A DNA stretch of 10,622 bases from CAYPOY01 sp964412395 (GTDB lineage: Bacteria > Chloroflexota > Anaerolineae > B4-G1). Positions 1-6,707 of the stretch are shown in pieces. Location of the stretch: NCBI GenBank assembly GCA_964412395.1, contig CAYPOY010000167.1, forward strand, positions 1 through 10,622, written 5' to 3'. The notes below the pieces were generated by a model that had not been told where the DNA came from, did not search any database, and saw only the letters and a list, made by a program, of their open reading frames with translations. Positions within the stretch are counted from its first letter, which is position 1. Each line of letters starts with the position of its first letter. Both the position numbers and the translations under genes were made by a program.

Positions 1-118
1 CCCCCTCGAGGTGGGGAGGCAGTGCCCCCTCCCATAGCCCCCCCTCCAGGGGGGGAGGCAGCGCCCCCCCTCTTATCTCCCCCTCCAGGGGGGGAAGGGG
101 AGGCGGTGCGTCACCCGG
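1..118. repeat. 39-bp GC-rich tandem repeat, continues past left edge
   Basis: The core CCCCTCCAGG (or CCCCTCGAGG) starts at positions 2, 41 and 80, an exact 39-bp period. Each core is followed by G-rich and then C-rich runs, so every unit is also a potential hairpin. Because 39 is 13 codons, the repeat keeps the minus-strand hydrolase frame open and encodes a 13-residue unit containing LEG and GALPP. Similar C/G-run repeats are dispersed in some Chloroflexota genomes (general knowledge, not verified here). The number of further copies to the left is unknown. Confidence 0.8.
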
Positions 119-745
119 CCCCGCGATCCAGTAGGTGGGGATGCCGACTGACGCGGCCGGGGCGATGTCACGCTCCCAGTTGTCGCCTACCATCAGGCAC
201 TCGTCAGGCTGCCGGTCCAGCCGGGCCAGGATCTCGTGGTAGTAGGCCGGATGGGCCTTGGTGGCGTGCATATCTTCGTAGGTGGTCACCAGTGCGTAGT
301 CGAACTCGGTCACGGGCACGCCGGCCCACTCCAGCCGCTGCTCGATAGGGGAGCGGGGAAACAGTGGATTAGTCGCTATCGCCACCTGCAGGCCGCGCTC
401 GAAGGCCCACTCGACCAGGGGACAGGCCTCCGGCAGTGGTCGCGTCAGTGCCCGCAGTTTGGGGAACTCCTCGGCGTAGAACTGCTTAAAGATCGGCTCC
501 AGCGTTGCCCGCTCGTACCCCAACGCCGGGTAGAAAGCAGCCGCAAACGTTTCCTCGTTGGTGGGACCGGTGCCGTCGTTGGCCTCCATCGCATGTGTGG
601 CGCGCATCAACTCGGAGATCAGACGTTCGGGCGGGATCAGGTGGGCCATGTAGCGGGTGAGCGCCTGGAAGTAGGCTGGGATGAAGGTCTCCATCGAGTT
701 GGCCAGCAGTGTGTCGTCGAGATCGAAGAGGATGGCTTTGAACAT
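2..745 (-). CDS. HAD-superfamily hydrolase, 3' end beyond window
   Basis: Haloacid-dehalogenase-type hydrolase, probably a cytosolic phosphatase of unknown substrate. The start is ATG at 745-743, with GGAG 5 bases upstream. Residues 1-14 read MFKAILFDLDDTLL, which is motif I with nucleophile Asp8 and Asp10. Motif II (VAIATNP) lies near residue 125. The Lys of motif III (ATKAHPAYY) lies near residue 170, and motif IV (LMVGDNWERD) near 190 supplies the acidic metal ligands. An alpha-helical cap of roughly 85 residues follows motif I, as in subfamily I enzymes. The fold should end near residue 208 (PTYWIAGPG). From there the frame continues without a stop to the window edge (residue 248) through Pro/Leu/Glu/Gly-rich 13-residue repeats encoded by a DNA tandem repeat. 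The native stop codon therefore seems to have been lost or lies further left. Its start is 2 bases past the stop of the cysteine-rich gene upstream, which suggests co-transcription. Confidence 0.85.
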   Translation of the reverse strand, partial: MFKAILFDLDDTLLANSMETFIPAYFQALTRYMAHLIPPERLISELMRATHAMEANDGTGPTNEETFAAAFYPALGYERATLEPIFKQFYAEEFPKLRALTRPLPEACPLVEWAFERGLQVAIATNPLFPRSPIEQRLEWAGVPVTEFDYALVTTYEDMHATKAHPAYYHEILARLDRQPDECLMVGDNWERDIAPAASVGIPTYWIAGPGDAPPPLPPLEGEIRGGALPPPLEGGLWEGALPPHLEG

Positions 746-747
746 TG

Positions 748-1089
748 TTACTCCTTTAGTTCTGCGTCGAGAATCGTCGCCGCCTGTGGGTGACAGTGAC
801 CGCATCCGACGTGGGGGTCGTCCACCTCGACCTGGTACTTGGTGCAGACGGCGTAGACCTCGACGCGGCGAACGAGTCCCAGCCAACGCCGGACTACCCG
901 CGCCTCCAGCACCATGTTGGGGCAGGCGTTGGCGCGCAGGATAGAGGGCACCGGGCAACGGGTGCACAGTTTGGGGTTCCACTTCTCCGAGCGCGGGTTA
1001 CGCCCGATGAGGCGACACTCCTGGGTGGAGCGGCCACGGTAGAAGTCTTCGTAGTAGTAAGGGCACTCAGTGCCGGTTGGGGTACGCAT
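748..1089 (-). CDS. Small conserved eight-cysteine protein, probable metal-binding
   Basis: Predicted 113-residue soluble protein that I do not assign to a named family. Eight cysteines fall at about residues 9, 25, 42, 45, 56, 82, 96 and 99. They include a CTRCP pair (CxxC) and a GCGHCHP motif (CxxC with nearby His). This number and spacing would suit two zinc sites or an iron-sulfur cluster (inference). The middle part (RVVRRWLGLVRRVEVYAV) is basic and hydrophobic, as in a beta-rich nucleic-acid- or partner-binding core. ATG at 1089 is preferred. A TTG one codon upstream is possible, and neither has a clear Shine-Dalgarno. The TAA stop (750-748) sits 2 bases before the ATG of the HAD hydrolase, whose ribosome binding site lies inside this gene's end. 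The two are very likely expressed together. Confidence 0.75.
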   Translation of the reverse strand: MRTPTGTECPYYYEDFYRGRSTQECRLIGRNPRSEKWNPKLCTRCPVPSILRANACPNMVLEARVVRRWLGLVRRVEVYAVCTKYQVEVDDPHVGCGHCHPQAATILDAELKE

Positions 1090-1098
1090 CAATCAAAA

Positions 1099-1126
1099 GA
1101 CCAACGACAAGTGACCAATGACCAAT
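1099..1126. repeat. Heptamer short tandem repeat (GACCAAT type)
   Basis: Four consecutive 7-base units fill most of the short gap between the UPF0182 stop and the cysteine-rich gene: GACCAAC, GACAAGT, GACCAAT, GACCAAT. The layout resembles the short tandemly repeated repetitive sequences known from filamentous cyanobacteria (established for that group). No function is implied. Confidence 0.7.
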
Positions 1127-1136
1127 CTCGAACGTG

Positions 1137-3833
1137 CTATTCTTCTGTAGCGGTGACGAGGGCTTCAAGGTCCGCTGCCAGTGCCTCCAGCTCTGCGCCG
1201 TAGCAGGCCCAATCCCCTCGTTGCAGGCACTCCTGGGCCACCTCGTAGTGCGCCATGGCCTGACGGGCTAGCGCGCCCAGGTCGGACGATGGCGGTTCAG
1301 TGGGGGCCGTCACCGGCGCTTTGCCCAGCACCTGTGCCAGCCCCGTCGCCAGGTCATCGGCCATCGCGACACGGTTGCTGTGCGCCACCAGCACGCGCTT
1401 GAGTTCGGGCAGTTGGCCAGATTCGGCCTGGAGGTAGAGCGGTTCGATGTAGAGCAGCGAGCCATCAACGGGGATGACGATCAGGTTGCCCCGGATGACC
1501 GACGACCCGTGCTGGTTCCACAGTGTCAGTTGCTGCGAGATGTAGGGGTCCTGGTCAATGCGGGCCTCGACCTGCATCGGCCCGTACACCAACGCCTCCT
1601 TGGAGAATTTGTAGACGCCCAGTTGGCCGTAGCCGGAGCCGTCGGAATCGGCGTACAGCCATGCGATCATGTTCTGCTTGCCGGCCGGCACATAGGGGCG
1701 GATCATCATGAATTCTACATGCTCTGCGCTGGGCAGCCGCACGATGATGTAGTAAGGCGACATCCAGTCCTCTCCCATCTCCCGCATCTCTTTCGGCGTC
1801 TGCCACAGGTCCTCCTGGTTGTAGAAAACCCTCGGGTCCTGCATGTGATAGGCGGCGTAGACGTCCGCCTGGATGCGGAACAGTTGCTCCGGGTAGCGCC
1901 AGTGCTCGCGCAGCGCTGTGTTCATCTCCTCACCGGCGGCGAACAGGTCGGGGAAGATGGTCCGGTAGGTCTGGATCAGCGGGTCGGAGGGGTCCACGAT
2001 GTAGAACACCGTCTCGCCGGTGTAGGCATCTACCGTGACCTTCACGCTGTTGCGGATGTAGTTGAGGCCCCAGACGGGCTCCCTTGAAGGCATCCAGCCA
2101 GGATCTGAGTAGGGGAATTGGTTGCTCCAGGTGTAGGCGTCGTAAAGCCAGACGATGCGACCGTCCACGATGACCGGGTAGGGGTCGTCGTCGAACCGGA
2201 GCATCGGGGCCAGCGTCTCCACCCGGTCGGAGAGGGAGCGGTGGAACAGGATACGGCTTTCGGGACCGATGGCGTTTGAGATAAGAATGGGGATACTGTC
2301 GAAGCGGAGGGCGAAGGCTAACCGGCGCAGGAGACCGCCCATCAGCACACCGTCGGACCCCTGGTAGCTGGTGTAGACGTTCTGGTCGCCACTGGGGTAG
2401 TCGAACTCGTCCTCGGTGGTGTTGACGATGACGTGGTTGGTTGTCTTCTCCCCGAAGTAGATCTCCGGCCGGGTGATGGTCAGCGCAGGGTCGGCGCTTC
2501 GGGGCGGGATGTCGCGCACCAGGAGATGTGGCAGCCCCTCCTCGCTGACCTCGGCGACGGGGCTCAGGCACAGCCCATAGCCGTGTGTATAAATGAGATG
2601 TTGGTTTATCCAGGTCCGCGCGTCCTCACGCAGTTGCTCGACGTCCAGTTCGCGCACTGCCAGCGTGACCTCGCGCAGGCGGCCGCCCAGCGTGTAGCGG
2701 TCCACGTCTACGTCCGCGAAGGTGTAGTAGGTGCGGATCTCCTGAAGTTGTTCGTAGGTGGTGCGCAGCGGTCGCCAGTCCCACAGCCGCACGTTGTCGA
2801 GAATGTCGGCATTGGCCTCCAGTTGCGCGGTGGTGAGTTCGCCTGTGGCATGATAGTCGGACTCTTGCACGTCCTCCAGGCCGTAGGCGAAGCGGGTGAA
2901 GCGGATGTTGTGCTCGATGTAAGGCCGTTCCAGTGCCAGTTCGTTGGGTTGCACGATGAAGCGCTGCACGAACGCCGGGTAGAGCGGGCCGAGGAATGAG
3001 AGGGCAATCCAGGCGATGCCCACGATGAGCAGCAATCGCCAGCGGCGGATAAAGATGTTCGCGATGAGCAGCAGCGCGCCCAGCACGACCACGCCGGTCA
3101 ACAGGTGCAAGAGCGGCAGGCGGGCGTGCACGTCGGTGTAGTCTGCGCCGAAGACCACTCCCTGGGACGAATTGAGCAGCGCAAACCGCTGGAGTTGGTA
3201 GTCCACGGCTTTCCCCGCCAGAAAGAGTGCCCCTGGCACTGAAAGGTGCGTCGTCGCCGTTTGCTTCTGAATCTGCTGGGCGAAGAGGTACACGAGGCCG
3301 CTTCCGATCAGTGTCACCGTGATCAACACCAGCAGCCAGCCCACGAGAAAGCGATAGAGTGGCAGCTTAAAGATGTAGAAACTGGCATCGAGGCCGAAGA
3401 TGGGGTCGCTCAGGCCGAAGGGGGCAGCGTGGCGGAAAGTGAGGAAGATCGTCCACTGGCGGCTCGCCTCTGAGGCCATCGCCAGGGCGATGAAGGCTGC
3501 CACCACGTACAGTGTGATGGTGAGCACGCGTGAGCCGACGATCCTGCGCTTTTGCTGGCGGCCACGCAGGCGCAGTTGAAGTTGGTCGAGTATCTGGCGT
3601 GGAATAAGGAACCAGTTGGTGAGCAATACGAGTGTCGCCAACAGAGCCCCTGCCAGCCACAGGCCAACCTGCGTCCACAGCCGAGTCTGGTAAGTACTCA
3701 GTTGCCCCAGGCTGGCGAACCACAGCCAGTCGGTGTAGATGTCGACCGTGCTGGTGAAGACGATGAACAGGGCCACGAGTGCCCCGATAGCGATCGCGCA
3801 CCCGATGGTAGTGCGTTTGGGTCTTTGCTCCAT
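1137..3833 (-). CDS. UPF0182 family membrane protein
   Basis: Large integral membrane protein of the UPF0182 family (COG1615), molecular function unknown. The N-terminal third holds about seven membrane segments, near residues 16-33, 59-82, 106-126, 165-189, 204-212 (weak), 246-266 and 271-292, numbered from the upstream ATG at 3848. Family hallmarks are visible: DPIFGLDASFYIFKLPLYRF near 148-167, and RFIVQPNELALERPYIEHNI near 296-315. These are followed by a roughly 550-residue non-membrane domain, presumably extracytoplasmic. An acidic helical tail (HYEVAQECLQRGDWACYGAELEAL, split here only in description) ends the protein, as is usual in the family. The length of about 900 residues is normal. 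Two starts are possible, ATG 3848 (903 aa) and ATG 3833 (898 aa). I prefer 3833 because AAGGA lies about 7 bases upstream of it, whereas 3848 has no Shine-Dalgarno. It lies downstream of efp in the same direction, separated by a 15-bp inverted-repeat element. Confidence 0.93.
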   Translation of the reverse strand: MEQRPKRTTIGCAIAIGALVALFIVFTSTVDIYTDWLWFASLGQLSTYQTRLWTQVGLWLAGALLATLVLLTNWFLIPRQILDQLQLRLRGRQQKRRIVGSRVLTITLYVVAAFIALAMASEASRQWTIFLTFRHAAPFGLSDPIFGLDASFYIFKLPLYRFLVGWLLVLITVTLIGSGLVYLFAQQIQKQTATTHLSVPGALFLAGKAVDYQLQRFALLNSSQGVVFGADYTDVHARLPLLHLLTGVVVLGALLLIANIFIRRWRLLLIVGIAWIALSFLGPLYPAFVQRFIVQPNELALERPYIEHNIRFTRFAYGLEDVQESDYHATGELTTAQLEANADILDNVRLWDWRPLRTTYEQLQEIRTYYTFADVDVDRYTLGGRLREVTLAVRELDVEQLREDARTWINQHLIYTHGYGLCLSPVAEVSEEGLPHLLVRDIPPRSADPALTITRPEIYFGEKTTNHVIVNTTEDEFDYPSGDQNVYTSYQGSDGVLMGGLLRRLAFALRFDSIPILISNAIGPESRILFHRSLSDRVETLAPMLRFDDDPYPVIVDGRIVWLYDAYTWSNQFPYSDPGWMPSREPVWGLNYIRNSVKVTVDAYTGETVFYIVDPSDPLIQTYRTIFPDLFAAGEEMNTALREHWRYPEQLFRIQADVYAAYHMQDPRVFYNQEDLWQTPKEMREMGEDWMSPYYIIVRLPSAEHVEFMMIRPYVPAGKQNMIAWLYADSDGSGYGQLGVYKFSKEALVYGPMQVEARIDQDPYISQQLTLWNQHGSSVIRGNLIVIPVDGSLLYIEPLYLQAESGQLPELKRVLVAHSNRVAMADDLATGLAQVLGKAPVTAPTEPPSSDLGALARQAMAHYEVAQECLQRGDWACYGAELEALAADLEALVTATEE

Positions 3834-3885
3834 AATGCTATCCTTCATGCCAGTAGGTTAGTAATTGGACTTTGGACAAAGTTGG

Positions 3886-3983
3886 AGAAACCCGTTTTCT
3901 GACGACTTTGCAGGTGGAATCCGCTCGAATGGGATCTTTTCGGACGCAAAAAGGGACAATTCTGAGCGAGAAAACGGGTTTCT
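3886..3983. repeat. Perfect 15-bp inverted repeat element, arms 68 bp apart
   Basis: AGAAACCCGTTTTCT at 3886-3900 is the exact reverse complement of AGAAAACGGGTTTCT at 3969-3983. Each arm is itself a small palindrome (AGAAA/TTTCT). The element fills nearly the whole gap between the efp stop (3987) and the UPF0182 start. It could be a small non-autonomous mobile element or dispersed intergenic repeat. In RNA it could fold into a long stem-loop acting as an attenuator between the two genes. There is no U-tract after the stem on the transcribed strand, so a simple terminator is less likely. Confidence 0.75.
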
Positions 3984-3986
3984 GAT

Positions 3987-4544
3987 CTACGCCCGCGTGA
4001 CGTACTCACCGGTGCGGGTGTCAATGCGGATCACGTCGCCTTGCTTGACGAAGAGTGGTACCTGCACTTCCATGTCAGTCTCCAGCGTCACTTTCTTCAG
4101 CGTGCCGGTAGCTGTGTTGCCAGCGATAGCCATCTCTGCCTCGACCACCTCCAGATCCACTGTCGTCGGCAGTTCCACGGCCAATGGTTCCCCCTCGTAA
4201 GTCGCCAGCACCAGTTCCATTCCCTCTTTGAGGTAGCGGGTTTGGTCGCTCAGCACAGACGCGGGCAGGACTGTCTGGTCGTAGGTCTCGGTGTCCATAA
4301 AATGATACAGGTCGCCGTCGGTGTAGAGGTACTGCACGCCGCGCCGCTCGACGCGGATGTCCTCCACCCGGTCGCCGGAGATGAAATTGTGCTGGATGGT
4401 CGCGCCAGTGCGCAGATTGCGCAGCGTGGTACGGATGGCCGCCTTGCCTCGTCCCGGCTTGTGATGTTGGTACTCCAGCACTTTGTACAGCTCACCGTCC
4501 ATCGTAAAGGTGACACCTCTACGTAACTCGTTGACGCCAATCAT
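3987..4544 (-). CDS. efp: Translation elongation factor P
   Basis: EF-P, which binds the ribosome between the P and E sites and relieves stalling at polyproline stretches. The 185-residue length is standard. The KOW-like N-terminal domain carries the tip loop KPGRGKAA, with Arg32 where E. coli has the modified Lys34. The middle OB domain contains YLYTDGDLYHFMD, and the C-terminal OB domain ends in the family signature VIRIDTRTGEYVTRA. ATG at 4544 is supported by AGGAGG at 4553-4558. The gene has its own minus-strand promoter at 4575-4602. An Arg at the tip is seen in Thermus-type EF-P and in the EarP-rhamnosylated proteobacterial type (established). No modifying enzyme gene is in this window, so the modification state is unknown. 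Polyproline-rich neighbours such as the LCP stalk protein would be plausible clients. Confidence 0.97.
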   Translation of the reverse strand: MIGVNELRRGVTFTMDGELYKVLEYQHHKPGRGKAAIRTTLRNLRTGATIQHNFISGDRVEDIRVERRGVQYLYTDGDLYHFMDTETYDQTVLPASVLSDQTRYLKEGMELVLATYEGEPLAVELPTTVDLEVVEAEMAIAGNTATGTLKKVTLETDMEVQVPLFVKQGDVIRIDTRTGEYVTRA

Positions 4545-4574
4545 AGCCAGTTTCCTCCTGATCAGGTTGCCTGG

Positions 4575-4602
4575 ATTATACCCGTTCTGCCCGTACCGTC
4601 AA
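4575..4602 (-). promoter_or_regulatory. Sigma70-like promoter of efp
   Basis: Reading the minus strand, TTGACG (4602-4597) is followed after 16 bases by a perfect TATAAT (4580-4575). The predicted transcription start is around 4568, giving a leader of about 25 bases that contains the AGGAGG site of efp. Confidence 0.75.
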
Positions 4603-4629
4603 CTGCTCTTGCTGTCCTTGCCCTGCCGC

Positions 4630-4685
4630 CCGTAACCGGCCTGTAACCCAGCTGTAACGCCGCTCTCTCTGAAGCTTGGTACAAT
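4630..4685 (+). promoter_or_regulatory. Pho-box-like triple direct repeat with TACAAT -10, LCP gene promoter
   Basis: Three 8-base units, CCGTAACC (4630), CTGTAACC (4641) and CTGTAACG (4652), start exactly 11 bases apart, one DNA turn. A -10-like TACAAT lies at 4680-4685, and no -35 hexamer is present at the expected place, where the third unit sits instead. Direct 7-8-base repeats at 11-base period replacing the -35 are the classic arrangement for PhoB/PhoP response regulators (established for that family). Which regulator binds here is inference. The site faces the LCP gene at 4842 and lies about 30-85 bases upstream of the divergent efp promoter. Confidence 0.5.
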
Positions 4686-4746
4686 GAAGGTGGTGGACAT
4701 CGGTCACGCTGTCGCGTTGCCTTGGGCTTTTCTTGACCTGTCAAAA

Positions 4747-4803
4747 GACAGTAGACGGTAGACGGGGTATTCCTCCCTGCCTATCGTATACTATCTACCG
4801 TCT
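4747..4803. repeat. Heptamer repeat and 10-bp inverted repeat in LCP leader
   Basis: Heptamers GACAGTA, GACGGTA and GACGGGG run in tandem from 4747 to 4767. AGACGGTAGA (4753-4762) is the exact reverse complement of TCTACCGTCT (4794-4803), so the leader RNA could form a 10-bp stem with a loop of about 31 bases. It lies 40 bases before the LCP ribosome binding site region. It may be a dispersed intergenic repeat that also folds in the transcript. Confidence 0.65.
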
Positions 4804-4841
4804 GTTATTGCTGGTTGTGATCTTGACCCAGGAGGGGAGAG

Positions 4842-6707
4842 ATGTCAGTCACAGAGAATCTGCGAAGAGGGATGAGGGCAGCACGGGCTGGACGCATAGG
4901 GGAGGCTAGAGCCGCCTTTCGGTCCGTACTGGACGAGGATCCGGTCAACGAGACAGCGCTTCTGTGGCTTGGCTATCTGGCCGACGACCCCCACGTCAGC
5001 CTGGCCCACATCACCCAGGCGCTGGAGGCCCACTTGCAGAGCCCACGTGCCTATGCGGCGTTGCGGTGGGCGTGGCGACGTGTGGCTGCCCTGCCTCCTG
5101 AGGTAGCCTCCGAGAGGCGTGGGGCTATTTCCCGGCCAGGGCCTCCCCGACATCGGCAGGGGACACAACAGGCGGTAGCAGGGCTGCTTGCGTTGGGGGT
5201 GTTGCTCGTGCTGGTCGCGATGGTCGGGTGGACGGTTGGTCTTCCCCTGCTAGCGGAACCTCCTGCCATGGCGGCTCTGGCCTCCGCCTCCCTCGGTTCC
5301 CCTCCATCGACGGCCACCGACCTTCCGGTCCCTTCGACGATGCCCAGTCCCACCTCTGGCCTGACCCACGTGCCCTCGCCCACCTGTACTCCCTCATTGA
5401 CCCCCAGCCCAACGCCGGCACTTTCTCCTTCGCCCACTCCTTCACCCACTCCTTCGCCCGATGTCCTTGTTGTTCCAGCGCCTTTCCCCATTCCCGGTCC
5501 GCATGCTTTTGTGCCCTCCACTACGCTTCTCATCCCCACTCCTGTCCTGCCCGTCCCGGTGGCCCCCGATGCTGTCAACATCGTCGTTCTGGGCAGCGAC
5601 CGGCGGCCGGACTGGTCGGAGTGGCACACTGATGTCGTTCAAGTCGTCTCCGTCCAGCGCGACCGGGGGGCGGTCTCTGTGATCTCCATCCCACGCGACC
5701 TGTACGTTTATATCCCTGGCTTCTGGATGAGCCGGATTAACTTCGCTGACTTATACGGGGAGACCCACGGCTACGAAGGGGGCGGGCCGGCGCTGGTGCG
5801 GGACACGCTGCTCTATAACCTGGGCATCCGGATGGATTATTACGTCCGTACCAACTTCGACGGTCTGATCGGCATCGTGGACACAGTGGGTGGAGTGGAC
5901 ATCCCTGTCCACTGCCACCTCAGCGACTACTGGCCCTACCCGGACGAGAACGGAAAGTACCCCATCCTGACGCTGGATCCAGGGGTGCACCACATGGACG
6001 GGGAGACCGCCCTCTGGTACGCCCGCTCGCGGATGACGACCAGTGTCTTCTCCCGCGAGAGGCGACAACAACAGGTCCTTCAGGCTCTCTGGCACAAGGC
6101 GCGGGATGCAGGGATGCTCTCTCGGGTTCCGGCCCTGTGGAGGCAAGGGCAGGATATGGTGGAGATGGACCTGGCGTTCACCGACGTTCTGGACCTGGGA
6201 CGGCTAGCTCTCACGCTGGAGGAGCAGAATGTGCGCTTCTACAACATCGGCGCGGACGTGGTGACTCCTTGGACGACGCCCTACGGCGGTGCTGTCTTTC
6301 TCCCTCGCTGGGAGGACATTCAGCCCATCGTGGCGGAGGCGATGGCTCCCATCCCTGAGACCCGCCTGGGCCGCATCTATATGCCGGTCGAGGTGTGGAA
6401 TGGGACACCCAACCAGGACTGGGACCTGCTGGCGGTGGATCGGCTGTATCAGGCTGGGTTTCTGGCGGTGATCGGTGAGCCAGACCGTCGGGACTACGCT
6501 GAGACCCGTTTGGTCATCTTCAGTAAGCGCGTCAAGGGCACCGGGGCGGGGTTCCTGCAGCAGATGTTTCGCATCCCAGATAGCCAGGTCACCCACCAGC
6601 CGGGCGGGTCATCCACGTTCGGCTTACGCCTGATCGTGGGCGCCGATTATCAGACCTGTCCTCAGTCTATAGCATCATCCTCGCTTCTAGCCGGATCGGA
6701 TCGGTGA
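4842..6707 (+). CDS. LytR-CpsA-Psr (LCP) family cell-envelope protein with TPR-like N-terminus
   Basis: LCP proteins transfer lipid-linked polymers onto the cell wall or other envelope acceptors (established in Firmicutes and Actinobacteria). Residues 1-75 resemble a cytoplasmic TPR-like helical segment (AARAGRIGEARAAFRSVLDE). One membrane helix spans about 112-137. A Pro/Ser/Thr stalk covers about 150-240, rich in SPTP repeats. The LCP domain covers about 245-420, with VVLGSDRR, SIPRDLYVYIPG and ALWYARSR, the Asp/Arg residues that bind the pyrophosphate of the polyprenyl substrate. A LytR C-terminal domain follows at about 510-602 (MPVEVWNGTPNQDWDLLA). GGAGG at 4831-4835 is 6 bases before the ATG. 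The last 15 or so residues after Cys606 look non-native, and the stop overlaps the first codon of a radical SAM remnant (GTGA). The N-terminal domain is unusual for LCP proteins, which typically start with a short tail and one or more membrane helices. Confidence 0.9.
   Translation: MSVTENLRRGMRAARAGRIGEARAAFRSVLDEDPVNETALLWLGYLADDPHVSLAHITQALEAHLQSPRAYAALRWAWRRVAALPPEVASERRGAISRPGPPRHRQGTQQAVAGLLALGVLLVLVAMVGWTVGLPLLAEPPAMAALASASLGSPPSTATDLPVPSTMPSPTSGLTHVPSPTCTPSLTPSPTPALSPSPTPSPTPSPDVLVVPAPFPIPGPHAFVPSTTLLIPTPVLPVPVAPDAVNIVVLGSDRRPDWSEWHTDVVQVVSVQRDRGAVSVISIPRDLYVYIPGFWMSRINFADLYGETHGYEGGGPALVRDTLLYNLGIRMDYYVRTNFDGLIGIVDTVGGVDIPVHCHLSDYWPYPDENGKYPILTLDPGVHHMDGETALWYARSRMTTSVFSRERRQQQVLQALWHKARDAGMLSRVPALWRQGQDMVEMDLAFTDVLDLGRLALTLEEQNVRFYNIGADVVTPWTTPYGGAVFLPRWEDIQPIVAEAMAPIPETRLGRIYMPVEVWNGTPNQDWDLLAVDRLYQAGFLAVIGEPDRRDYAETRLVIFSKRVKGTGAGFLQQMFRIPDSQVTHQPGGSSTFGLRLIVGADYQTCPQSIASSSLLAGSDR

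Noticed and set aside
1380..2087. Long plus-strand frames inside the UPF0182 gene
   Set aside because: They are antisense shadows of a high-GC gene, with no ribosome binding sites. The minus-strand frame has clear family motifs.
4562..4744. 60-codon minus-strand frame upstream of efp
   Set aside because: It overlaps the efp promoter and the Pho-like repeats, has no ribosome binding site and shows no recognisable motif.
5051..5629. Gly-rich minus-strand frame within the LCP gene
   Set aside because: It is the complement of the Pro/Ser/Thr stalk codons and therefore biased composition, not a gene.
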